64,000 nucleotides of DNA from Polydactylus sextarius (Eukaryota; Chordata; Actinopteri; Polynemidae), in contig CM028926.1 in NCBI GenBank assembly GCA_016801845.1, forward strand, positions 7,910,501 to 7,974,500, written 5' to 3'. The notes beneath the pieces are model-generated. The model worked only from the letters and a program-made list of their open reading frames with translations, was not told the DNA's origin and searched no databases. Shown one piece after another: positions 52,457-64,000 of the stretch (its first letter is position 1; every line of letters starts with the position of its first letter). A program made the translations under genes and the position numbers.

Positions 52457-55400
52457 TATGTTCTATAGATACTATATTTAAAGGATGGTTATTTGTTGAG
52501 ACTTCAGCCTTTTTTGAATTATTTTCCAATCATTATTTTTATAATGTCTTTCTCTTGGACCAAAAATCTAACAACAAAGCTGTATTGTATAATATACATT
52601 ACATCACACATTGTTAACCTTTAGTGATCAAAGGTTTTCTGTTCAGATAGGCAATTTCTGAAGAGACAAAAGACTGGTACCTTTTTAGTTGATTTATTTG
52701 TTCCACTCTTGATATTTTTCTACCTGGCAAAGTAAATTATTAGCTTGTAAGAGAATAACTTTTCACTGTCCAAAAAAACCTACCCATTTACCACTTTTTG
52801 GTAAATTCACTGAACCCATTATCAGATACTTGAAATAAGTTGTGACTAAAATCAGGCATCATGTTTTGATGGTAAAATCACTCCTTACAGTACTTCTCAG
52901 ATTGCAATGGATTGAATTTATATCTTATATTGTTTATATTGAGTTTATGTCTCATGTAATTTTGGGTAGCCAGATTCAATATTTAATTTGAAATTAGCTG
53001 AAACATTCATGGTCCCAATTCTATACTACAAAATATTTATTATAAAAACCATGGCCAACTAGCGACTTGCATGAGTGGGGATAAATCAAAATGTTGTGTA
53101 GAATACTGCTGTAAGAAGATATAAATATAAATAAATGATTTTTCATAAGTTCAATATGTTTTTTTTTTCCTATGGCGCTGCTACTGATGCGATGCAAGAA
53201 GTCAAAGACAGTGAAAAAGAAAAACACTTTAATCCTCATTATAAATTCATAGGCCTCTTTTATTTTAGAGACACATCTTTGAAACTTGCATGAGGAAGAT
53301 AAAACTATCAGATGAGATAAGCAGATGTTTACCAATGAGGCGCCATCAGAAAAGGTAATCATGCAATTATGCAACCTATACAGTTTTTTTGCTTACATAA
53401 TACAACTGGAATAAGGAGCACCTGGACCTTGAAGCCATTCAAAATCCTTCATAGATAGTAGATCAGAAAGGCACATGATACTAGTAATAAGCCAGTCTCT
53501 TATCTTGCAAGAAAAAAATAATGACTGCGACTATTCAGAAAAGGGCCATACAGATAACAAAGGGAACTTATTTGATAATGCATGAAATTTGCTGATCATA
53601 TGTTTTGATTAGCAATGCTTGTTTTCAGATTTCAGGTTTAAGAGTTAAAAAAGCTTGATACTTTCTTTGTGAAATAGCAGCTTTAAGCATGGACAGCATG
53701 AAGGTGGGGAGCTTAATGAACATAATGAAATAGAATACAAATTGCAGTGCTTTCAGTTCTTAAAGGAACATTATGTTATTTGCAATCATGGCTGTCATTC
53801 CCATAGGCTTGTCCATCATGACTATTTGTCATCATACAATATTCACAAAGTATAATGTAAATTGTAGGTAGATGTAGGTAAGGTGCAGTATAAGCATGAT
53901 GGCAATGACAACTCTATAAGAAAGGCACCGGTTGAGTCAGTGAAGGGAAAGGGCAGCCTGGCACTGATGATTGCATGTTAACAGAGCAGCCTCCTGTATA
54001 TGCACTTTGTGTTGACAAGAAAATGATAGATTTCATTTGGTTTACTCAAAGCCTTTAATTTAAGCTTTGGGTAATGACTTGGCTTTTGCCCTCTCACTCA
54101 TATCATCTGATGTCTGTTGTGTATATACTGGCCACTGATCCAAGGTTCTCAGTTTGGGTCAGAACATTCATCTCATAACCTGAGTCTGCTATGACACTTG
54201 GGCTGTGTGTGTCATTGGTGTGTCCCATTCAGTCAGCTCTGCCTATATTTCCATCCCAGAGACAAAAACATACTCACATGAATTCACCTAGTGTTTCTGT
54301 AGTTCCATATACCATAGGGTTTAGGTCTCTGCTACACTACTAGAGGCAGGCCTTGGAGTGGACAAACACTAGTAGTCCAGTTTCAGCTCTGTTTCATCAG
54401 GCAGTGGGTGTGTTGTCCAGCCTTGGGGAATTTGAGAGTGATGCAATGAGCTCCCATGACAGGTGGGAGGGGATACTAAACACAATTAAATGTCATTATT
54501 GACATGCATTAAGTCTGACTGTGAACAAGTTCAGAAGAATTATGACAAATGTGTTTCTGGAGAGAAAAGTTTAGATAAGTACTCTACTCTATTTGAACTT
54601 TCAACTGTTTGAAAAGTCCACTGGAGTAAAACAACCAATCATTGTAATGGTTTTTTATATGAATGTGGATTTGAGAGCCAACATTAAATTTTAAGTAGTT
54701 TCTTGCACAGTATGAAAACATTCTATTAATATAAGTCTCTTTGTAGAGACACAGATTTCCTAACTTTGACTTCTTCACCATGCTGTTCTTATGATTTTAA
54801 TAATCTGGGGAACTGAAAATGAGGACAATTACTAGGAACAGCAAAATAGACTAACAATTATAAAATAGCATAACAAAGATAAGCACAGGAACAATGACAG
54901 AGAAGTGGTAATGATTTTAAATTGTTGTGAGAACATCAGTTGCATAGGCTTGGCATTAAAAAATTTGACCTGGCGTTTGTTATGGTCTATTTTACATGAT
55001 GGATGATTTCTGAGCAGCAAAATAAAATGCTGATATTTTTTTTTGTTTGTTTGGCAAAGTAGATAAATGGGCATTATAACACACAGTCAGGACGGAAATA
55101 TGGCTGGCTCCATGTTAATGCGTTGCTAATTTGGACAAACAAATGTCATATTATTGGAATATAGCTGAACTGAGAAGTTCATGTGAAAAAAAATCATGGT
55201 TCCTTGGTTTCCAGTGTTTGCTGTGTCAAAGCATTGTGTTTAGTTGTAATCTGTACTGGAAAATGTTCAACAAGCGCATTAGGCAGATCAAAATGTGAGT
55301 CTTTTTTTCCTGCTTTCTATAGAAATGAGGGCATCAGTAAAGTCATTACTTCAAATAACCTGATAATTGTATTGTGATTGTGTCACATCACATACACCTA

Positions 55401-56688
55401 TCAAGTTCTAAATAACACATAATGGCTATCATTAATCCCAATATTGTTCATTTGCGATGTTTTTTTAAGATTGAGACAGTGTTGGGACTGAACTGTGCTG
55501 CTTAGGGCACACATTTGTTCGTTTATCCTATTGCCTCTGGGACAATAGGGAGTTTTCAGTTTTAATGTTTATACAAGGTACAAGCCTAAAGATATGTGGA
55601 CGTGTAAGTGAGTTGTGTTGGATTTTAGAGGTCTGGGATGTCAGAAAATTCAACTGGGCCTTCTGAGGATGTCAGAATCCATAAAATGTCAATGTTCAGA
55701 CGAAACCAATTTATAAGCCCTCAGGGTGGCAAATGTCACTTTTATTTTGCAAAAACCATTGGGATCTTTCACTTGAAATCCAAAATCATACAGTTCTGTG
55801 CAGGTTTATGGATTAACTGCACCCAATAACTGTTTTACATTTGCATACATTACCATTATTCTGAGCTAAAAAAAGATGAAACCGAGGCAACAATGTATTC
55901 ACATAAGTACTTTAATCAGGCACTTTACTCAAAACATTTCTCTGGGCAAACCTAGAACGATATGTGAGAACATCTGGAGGAGAGATTTCTCTTCTTTATG
56001 GCACCGTAATACACAGTTTGGACAAACATGAAATGAAATGTAAGTAGCAGGTAATGCTGTACAATACAAAAGCTATCTTCATTCTATCAGATAGGTAGTG
56101 TTTATAGATATTTGGCCATGGTCAAAATTGCATCTTTGTAAGTAACATACAAATCTTCCAGCTGCTGAGGTCTACCTATATAATAAATAAAAAATACTAT
56201 AAAATGTTAGTGGTGCTTAATATATATGATTAAATCTAAAACTGGGGATTAAGCAAAAAATAATCAGAAGGAGAGACAAATCTGAATTGAGGCAAAGACA
56301 TAACCCTAGGTAGTTATTAATACAAATTTACACATTTTATTTTGTAAAGGCTGACAAAAACATGAATATATTTATTGTGTAGACATCTGTGTAAACGTAT
56401 TATGACATGAATTTCTTCTCATTAACTAGGAAACATTCTGTGGTAGTGTTTTGAACATTCATAAATATACAATTTTTCATACTTTCATCAAACCCTATGA
56501 AACATTTGTTAATGCAAATAGTATTCTTCATAGTACTAATGAAAAAAGGGGACAAATGTGGTCCAAAATAACATTCCTTACAGTTTGCAGTAAATCTATT
56601 CTAAAAAAAAAAAAAATGATATGGACAGACATTAGAAAGAACCAGTTGAAGATAGTACTATGTAATAGAACTAATGTGTCCATAATAT

Positions 56689-56694
56689 TTTATT
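56689..56694 (-). terminator. dchs1: Candidate poly(A) signal of dchs1
   Basis: AATAAA on the minus strand, about 985 nt beyond the stop codon at 57680-57682. Another lies at 56371-56376. I cannot decide between them. Confidence 0.35.
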
Positions 56695-57679
56695 GAGGAA
56701 CATTTGATAAGTAGACAAATGGACAAGACCTGCTTACATTCTCTGGAATGAATGGGCTGCTGATAGAGTGAATAAATGTAGACACATAGCTGCTCAATGT
56801 TCTGCCTCACATTAATTATTTTCACAATGCACAATTAAAAGCAGTAAGGCTCATAGTGAGAAATTAAAGCCAGGACACCTGAAGCACAGGATCATTGAAT
56901 GCCATGTGTCATTTCCTTTGTAGAAAATGATGGGACATGTGTTGAGGACTAAGACAACTTTTTCAGCAATTCACATTCACGGTTACCTTTTGATGTGAGA
57001 TCAAACATTGAAGCTGTAGAAGATCTGATCACACATATGTTATTCTGACTGATGTTTCATTTGTTCAAGCAAGGATGTTCTCTTTTATATAAATATTTAC
57101 AATAATCTGTTACAAAAAATCCCAATTCATAAAGCATTAATGTAGATCTCCATTTAAAACCACAAGGTTAAGAATTACAAGAGAAAAATCCAACAGTACA
57201 AACAAGTATACAGTACAAGCTACAAATATACAAATATAGAAATATATTCTGAGGTTTTAGCAACCTTTTGACACCTTAATACCATTTCTTGTCAGAAACC
57301 ACATACAAGTATAAAAATATAGACAATGCTTTTGTACAAAATATTGACATCATGTATGTATCCCTATTCGAATGTGCAAATTAACACTGATCAACAGAAG
57401 AATAAGGGACTTCTTTCACACACAGACAGACACACACACACACACACAATAACAATGGTCCATTTTGGCCTGTTAGTCATGTTGTTCAGTTTTTCCAGTA
57501 AGCACCACAACTTCAGCTGTTTGGACCTCTTAGTATAATCTTGTTCTGTTAAGAAAGAGAACAGGAAAGAGAGTAGCTTTCACTCGCTTCAAGTTGCAGC
57601 CCCTGTGGTCATACAGTAGAATAAGTCTGGGACAGCAATGACTCAGTCTTTAATCACCTTTAAGATTTGTCCTTAGAAC

Positions 57680-60600
57680 CTAAATCCTCAGCTCTGCCTC
57701 CTCACTGTGCTCCAAATTGTGCTCAGTTGTGCTAATCATGGATGCAGAGGGGCCCTGCGACACACTGAAGGGAGTGATTGCAGGCGACCGTGCTGCCAAT
57801 GGAGAGAGAGAGGGTGAGAAACTTGGAGACATGGCAACTGAGGAGATGGATCCCTCACCACTGATGGGTGATCTCCGTAAAGAAGCCAAATGGGGGAACG
57901 TCCTTCCTACTGCAGGTTTTGGAGGTACAGTTTTGGCCCCAGGGTGGGCCACAGAGGTTATGAGAGGCGGGGGGTCGATTCTTGACTCAGCCTTTGCTTT
58001 GTGATGAAACGACCTGCGAGGGTTAGGAGGAGCCGTTTCATCTTTTAAACGTGCTATTTCAGTAAAAACATTAGCTAAAGGCTGGAACTGGGGACACCAG
58101 TTCAACAGGTAGTCCCAGTTATAGCTGCCCCTTAGCTCCTCATCACTGGCTACAATGGCTGTCAGGGAGCCATCCACAGCAGGTTTTCCATCCTCTGGGA
58201 AAGTATAGTCTTTAGGGTGGGAGATGCTAAGTCCCCGTCCCACACCTACATACCCACCCCCCTCATCCCTGTAGACTGGCACCTGGCCAGCTAGTAAAGT
58301 ACCATTCAGACTGCCCAGTTTCTTCCCTTTGAACCAGTCTATGGAAGGCTCACAGGACACGTCTGATAGCTGATCTGCATCCTGTTGGATCCCAGAGTCC
58401 GGTCCTCGGGCAGAGATGCGCTCCTGCATGGAAGAGGAGATACTTGACACTCGTGGGTATTCATTGATCATTCTGATCTCATCATCCTCTGCTGCCTCTG
58501 CCTCTGCTGAGCCCCGCCCACTGGAGTGGGAGGGATCCAATGATCCTCCACGGGTGTATGGACCCCCACCGCTGTTACTCTGAGTAGCTGTATATCCAGG
58601 AAGGGTCTGATGGTAAATCATTTCATTTGCCGTTATTTTTGTTTCCTCAAGTTTATGCAGCATAGTGCCAGATGTTTGTGTTCTTCCGTGTGTTTTTTGC
58701 TGTTTTCTCTGACGTCTGAATTTAACAAAAAATAATGCCACAGCAATTATTATTAGAATAACAATGATCCCAAGTGAAACTGCAATGACACTAACAAGCA
58801 GCATATTCATGTCTGTGGTGAGACCAAAAGATGTGTGAGTCACATCTACTGTAACTTTAGCCAATGCTTTGCGAGACATCTCCAGAGGGCTGTGAGCAGT
58901 CACATCCAATGTCATCAGACGCACCTCTCTTTTAGAGCGACTCACATGCCTACTGTAACTGTCCATCTTCAAGGAGATTGCTCCTGTTGATTTATTAACT
59001 TCAAAATAAGGAGAACTATCTGCTAGAGAATAGAGAACAATGCCATCCACGCCTCCATCCTCATCTTGGGCTTGTACTTTGCCAATGATCTGACCTTTCT
59101 TTGCTCCCTCAGGCACTTCAAATAAGAACTCTGATGATGTGAAAACAGGATCATATTCATCCTCCCCTGTGACATAAACCTGCACTGATACACTAGCTGA
59201 ATAGTTGCCAGCATCCATAGCAACAGCCACAAAATGGAAGTATGATACCTTCTCAAAGTCAAAAGTAGAGCGAGTCCGTAATTCTCCTGACGTTTGGTTG
59301 ATGAGGAAAGCCTCTTTTCCCTCTTTAGAGTTGTCTAGTATGTAGTACTTTAACTGTCCAAAAACTCCTCTGTCATCATCAATTGCATGCAGCATGGTGA
59401 CTAAGGCATTCTGGGGTTGGTTTTCCCTGATGCTTGCAGTTACAAGTTTGAGTGGAAAGAAGGGCCGGTTGTCATTGATGTCCTTCACCTCGATACTGAC
59501 GGGGGCCAAAGCATAATGTCCTTGACCATCAGTAGCCTGAACAACAAACATATGATTTGACTGTCTCTCGCTGTCTAGAGGTCTCTGCAGCCTCAAAGCT
59601 CCAGTCCACTTGTCCACCTGAAAAAGGTCAGTCTCGTCACCTGAGCTTATGGAGTACTGAACCTTTCCATTGGGAGCAGTGTCTGGATCTGTGGCAGATA
59701 GATGCAGGATCTCTGCCCCAGCTGCTGCACCTTCGTTCATTACCACACTATATTCAGCTCGGCTGAACGCTGGGGGGTTGTCATTGGCATCTGAAACACT
59801 GATAAGGATAGGCACGCTGGAGCTACGTTGAGGGATTCCACGATCTGATACCACAACAGTCAGGTTATAACTTGGCACTGCTTCAAAGTCCAGCTCCTCC
59901 ACCAGGATCAAGCTGCCAACTGTCTGGAATCCCTGCCCCTCCAAGAAACGCACACTACTCTCAATCTGGAAGACATTACCAGAATTGCCACTGGCGATGG
60001 CAAAATCAAAACCGCAGTTATCCCGAGACAAGTCTCCGTCTACAGCTTCTAAGATCAGAACAGTTGATCCTGGAAGTCCATCCTCAGACACAGTGGCTCT
60101 GTACTCTGACTGGTGGAAGATGGGGGCATTGTCGTTGACATCTGAAACCTGAATCTGGACAGTGGCAATGGATGAAAGGGGTGGAGAGCCTTGATCCTGT
60201 GCCTCAATTACCACCAGGATAGATGGATGTTCAAAATCAAACTCTGTTTTTTGGTTGATGAACAAAGTCCCTGTAAGGAAACGGAAAAATAAAGTTTCAG
60301 ATACAGCAAAACTTTACTTTAATCTTCTGTCTACAGCTCATAATGAAGCTGTTAACTGTTAAATAAATATCAATAGATGATTCGAATAAATAATGTAATT
60401 GCAATTACTTTTTGTAAACAGGTTTGCACACACAGTGTAGGCAAAGGAACTGGTCTTGAGAATAGGAGACAGAATAACTTGAGGCAAAGAGTCCTCTTTT
60501 ATAACATACTTATTTTTAGATGCTATCTCAAGCAAAACATCTGAGGAAAATAACATAAAATCTGGCTTTCAATGACTTTTAATGAACAAAATGATTAAAT

Positions 60601-63600
60601 ATTTTGCAATGCCTGTTACAAATATGTCCAAACCCCAAATGTGCATCCAAGTCAAGCCTTAGGGGATAACATTTTTATGAAGGGTAATTAAGGAGAGTTC
60701 TGGTTAGAAAATGGTTCTAAACAACCATAAATGTGCACAAAGTAATTTTACCATTGCTTGGGTCAATGTAGAAGACGCCTCTAGTTGATGACTTTACTCT
60801 ATAGGTAATCTTTCCATTGTCCCCGGAGTCACGATCAGTGGCTGTTACTGTGATGACTGCACTGCCTGCTGGGAGGTGCTCTGATACAGCCACCTGAAAA
60901 TAAAGATTAAACACATTATAAATACTGTTGTTACACTCATTATAGATACTTGGGCAATTAAAAAATACTCTAAATACTATGTGTGCATGCAGCTGTGACA
61001 GCAGATGTATGAAAGTAGCTGTACCTGATACAAGTCTTGAGTAAAGGTAGGCACATTATCGTTCACATCGTCCACAAGCACAGTGAGGTTGGCCTCAGTT
61101 TGATGTTTAGAATCAGAGGAGCGGACGGTCAGCGTGTACCAAGTCCGTTCTTCATAGTCCAGAGGTCCAGTCAGAGACACACCTCCTCCATAGCGATGAA
61201 TCCCAAACATGCCTTGGCTGTTTATGTCCAGGTGTAGTGTGTAGGAGAGGGTTGGTCCCGAGTCCACATCGTTCCCTGTTACCTGAGTGATAACTGTGCC
61301 AATCAGAGTATCTGTGTATGTGATGATAAGGTGGGAAGGTAAGAGAGGAAAGGCAAATATTTAGGATGCAGTTGAAATGAAGCATAAATACTCTTTATTA
61401 AGAAATATCCTGTTCTGGAAAGCCTTGATCTAATAGACAGGAAATGAACAGAGGAACTTGGCAATATCTGGTTTCATAAAAGGGTCAGACTTTTCTCACT
61501 GAGCCCTGCTGTGTAAGCTGCCAGAGAGGGTGATGTGAGGCTTTGAGATAAGATCAGTGGACTAACTTCCCCTGTGAAGATGACTTACCCTCAGGAACAT
61601 GGATCTCTCGAGGCAGAGGAATTGTGGGACTGTTGTCGTTAAGGTCGATGATGATCACAGTGAGAGTGGCAGAGCCAGCCAGCCGCGGGGTTCCCCGGTC
61701 TGTTGCCGTAACAACAAGCCTGGTGCCACAAAAGTGAATGTCAATGTCTGTGTCTGAACCTGCCACTCACTCACACTTATGAAGGTGGTTACATAATCAT
61801 TCACCCCCAATCACAATCAGCATCTTTTTGCTCCATACGGATCATTTTTTTAAGATAACAAATAGAGCTCAATTTTTCTATTGAAAAATAATCAAATTGA
61901 TAATTGATTCACTAAAACAAAATTTGTTTACAATCTGAATTTAAAATACTATAAAACTTTTAGTAGCTCATTTATAGTTTATCCAATTTTTTCTCCTCTG
62001 TTTCTGTAACAAACAATTTTCTGAGCAGCCCTTGTTAAAACGCGACCTCATCAACAGCACAGTTAGTGCTGCCTTCTGGAAGTAGGAAACATGGAAACAA
62101 AGGAATCTACTAATATAGAAATAAGCACAAAAGCTCAACTTTATAAAGGTAAATTATGTGTGAGATCAATGGATATCATCACAGTATTAAACTGCCAATA
62201 TTGGCAGTGATTAGCTGGGAGAAGGAGACAAAGACTGAGAACAAAAAGGAGAAGAATAAAACTAAAACTCACTTTGTTTGTGTCCAGATCTCTCTGTCCA
62301 TTATGGCTGCAGTAGTGATGCTGCCAGTCAATGGATCAATCTTAAACAAGCCACTCATGGATGACGATCGAATAGAGTAAGTCACCTGACCATTTTGACC
62401 CTGATCCAGATCATCTGCTGCAACCTGAGGAAGTTTCCACCACATTTTAGTAATATAGAAATATTTGCAACAGCTGTTTCAGTGTAACATGAACTAGTGA
62501 GTAATATTGGACTTGGAAGTCAAGAGTTCATAAAATTGGACTATATGGATCTGGCTTCATGACAAAAATGATTCTATATATATTCAGCTGGGACACTGAG
62601 AACATAGTGAAATGAACAGAGTAATTTCTCTACAACACTGAAGATATCCAGATTTCTTAAGCTTGAGCACTTTTCTATTCTACAACTTCACACTTAAACA
62701 ACAGCCAAAGATAATAAACGTGTGGGGGCGACTGGCTACTGCACCTGGATAATGGGAAAATCGTAACCCTGTGCTTCTCTGATGTAGGCTACATAGTTCT
62801 GCAGTTGAAAGCGTGGCAAGTTGTCATTGACGTCCTGCAGGATTAAGTTGACAGCCATGTACGAGCTGGAGGATGCCGTCTCAGCTTTCACCACAAGGCG
62901 GAGTTTCGGCGTCTCCTCAAAGTCTAATCCTTCCGATTTCTGGACCCATATTTCACCTAATTCACAAAAATAACATTGAGTTGCAGTAGGTTTAGAAAAG
63001 CATTTACTTCGTAGTATATCCTGTTGTCTCTGCACTTACCAGTAATAGAATTAATTCCAAAAGACTGCATTCTGTTTCCACTGAAAATACTGTAGCTGAT
63101 ACCAGTTTGAGAGCCATCGGGGTACTGAGCCTGTGTACGCGTTACAACTGTGCCTGTAAGGGGAAAAACACCCTGTGCTGAAAACATTTTACTTCTTTTT
63201 ATTTCCATTATATATTCATAAAGAGAAATCGCTCAAACCTTTGGCAGCATTCTCTTGTAGACTGACATCTCTGGTAGTGCGAGAGAAGCGAATCCCCCTA
63301 TAGCTCTGTTCCTTAATATAAATGATAACCACTCCAAGAGAAGATTGAGCTGGGTTGCCCTGGTCCATGGCCTGGACTATCAAAGTCCTCTGGCTTTGAG
63401 TCAGAGTCTGCAACTTCTCTGTGGCCTGGATGTCTCCTGTCAGTGAGTTAATGGTGAAGCCCCTGACAGGGTTGGCAAAACGATAAAAAACAGAGCCATT
63501 TGCACCAAAGTCCTTGTCCTCTGCCCGCATGGTGGCCAGCACTCGGCGATTAGACACGCTGCTAGCGGAGATGTTCACAATAAATGGATCCTGAATGAAG

Positions 63601-64000
63601 AAGGGTGCGTTGTCGTTCACATCCTGTATGTAGACAGTCACCTGAGCAGTGGAGTTATGTGGGTTTGCTGGGGAAGAGTCAGTAGCACACACCTCAAAGG
63701 TGTAAGAGGCAGTTCTCTCTCTGTCTAGGGGAGCTGCTGTTATAATGCGGCCTGTGTTCTGGTCTATCATAAACATGCTCTGGGAGCCACGGCTCAGAAA
63801 GTACAGCACTTGACTATTTAGGCCCTGGTCCAGATCAACTGCATTCACCTCCAGGACCAGTGAGCCAATGGGAACATCTTCTGAAATGTCTGCAGTGTAG
63901 CTGCTGCTCTTAAAGTGGGGGCTATGGTCATTGATGTCCAGAACAGTAACCTCCACAGTCACAGTGCTGCTGAGGGAAGGCTCGCCCTGGTCCTGAGCTG
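57680..64000 (-). CDS. dchs1: Dachsous cadherin (DCHS1-type), 3' part, eight exons; continues beyond the right edge
   Basis: Exons, 5' to 3': 64000(open)-63239, 63153-63040, 62956-62745, 62424-62273, 61719-61589, 61311-61025, 60893-60752, 60270-57680. Junctions are GT-AG and phases agree; about 1463 residues lie in the window. Cadherin repeats are marked by DINDHSPHF, DVNDNAPFF, DVNDNLPRF, DLNDNSP, DVNDNVPTF, DVNDNAPIF, DANDNPPAF and DINDNRPFF. The linker GEDEYDPVF before the last repeat lacks the DxNDN calcium motif. One helix (LLVSVIAVSLGIIVILIII, about 58722-58806) precedes a 347-residue tail with SYNWDYLLNWCPQFQPL, PPLITSVAHPGAK and SFSPSLSPLAARSP, which match recalled DCHS1 better than DCHS2. 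Dachsous pairs with FAT cadherins between cells in planar polarity and Hippo signalling. The 2591-nt last exon alone codes several repeats, the membrane span and the whole tail. The DCHS1-versus-DCHS2 call is supported by the trim3 and arfip2 neighbours. Confidence 0.95.

Larger units (their letters stand above)
48629..57679. other. Right part of the gene-free interval, including the presumed dchs1 3'UTR
   Basis: No recognised gene. A GC-richer block lies at about 50900-51450. Minus-strand AATAAA candidates at 56689-56694 and 56371-56376 would give dchs1 a 3'UTR of about 1.0 or 1.3 kb. A short CA-rich stretch lies at about 57417-57448. Confidence 0.4.

Noticed and set aside
52107..52529. 140-codon minus-strand frame with a CVCVCV run
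   Set aside because: It is driven by the CT/CA compound microsatellite; the hydrophobic remainder is AT-rich noise.

Overview
The window is vertebrate nuclear DNA, most likely from a ray-finned (teleost) fish. Genes are split into short exons with consensus splice sites. Introns are mostly 70 bp to 1.5 kb, intergenic DNA is AT-rich, and there is a degenerate fish-type tRNA-derived SINE. The proteins are recognisable orthologues of vertebrate genes. No prokaryotic features, CRISPR arrays or viral genes were seen. Gene symbols come from recalled family sequences, not from a database search.

Layout. (1) 318-824 (+): last coding exon of a FRAS1/FREM-family membrane protein, with a 3'UTR to about 2.2 kb. 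(2) 5615-10628 (-): complete 11-exon coding region of trim3 (RING, B-box, coiled coil, filamin, NHL; 747 aa), tail-to-tail with the FREM gene. (3) 10.7-21.5 kb: gene-poor DNA with microsatellites. (4) 21895-27063 (-): complete 11-exon coding region of an FHDC1-like formin (FH1 with 19 consecutive prolines, FH2, basic tail; 906 aa). Two of its introns begin with GC instead of GT. (5) 30439-34599 (-): complete 9-exon coding region of arfip2 (arfaptin-2; 388 aa), with a leader exon and promoter-like DNA to about 35.3 kb. (6) 35.3-57.6 kb: about 22 kb with no recognisable protein gene. It holds a SINE, an element with imperfect inverted ends, a perfect short hairpin, a long TTGG microsatellite and one candidate spliced transcript on the plus strand. 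(7) 57680-64000 (-): the 3' part of dchs1 (dachsous cadherin), eight exons covering the last cadherin repeats, the membrane segment and the whole cytoplasmic tail; it continues past the right edge.

Trim3, the formin, arfip2 and dchs1 all lie on the minus strand. In human, TRIM3, ARFIP2 and DCHS1 share 11p15.4, and their paralogues TRIM2, ARFIP1 and DCHS2, together with FHDC1, share 4q31. This locus therefore looks like the fish 11p15.4-type copy that has kept a formin found only on the 4q31-type copy in human. The genes do not form a pathway in any strict sense. They cover membrane and cytoskeletal functions: epithelial-mesenchymal adhesion (FREM), ubiquitin ligase and vesicle/neuronal roles (TRIM3), actin and microtubules (FHDC), Arf/Rac-linked membrane curvature (arfaptin), and planar polarity (dachsous).
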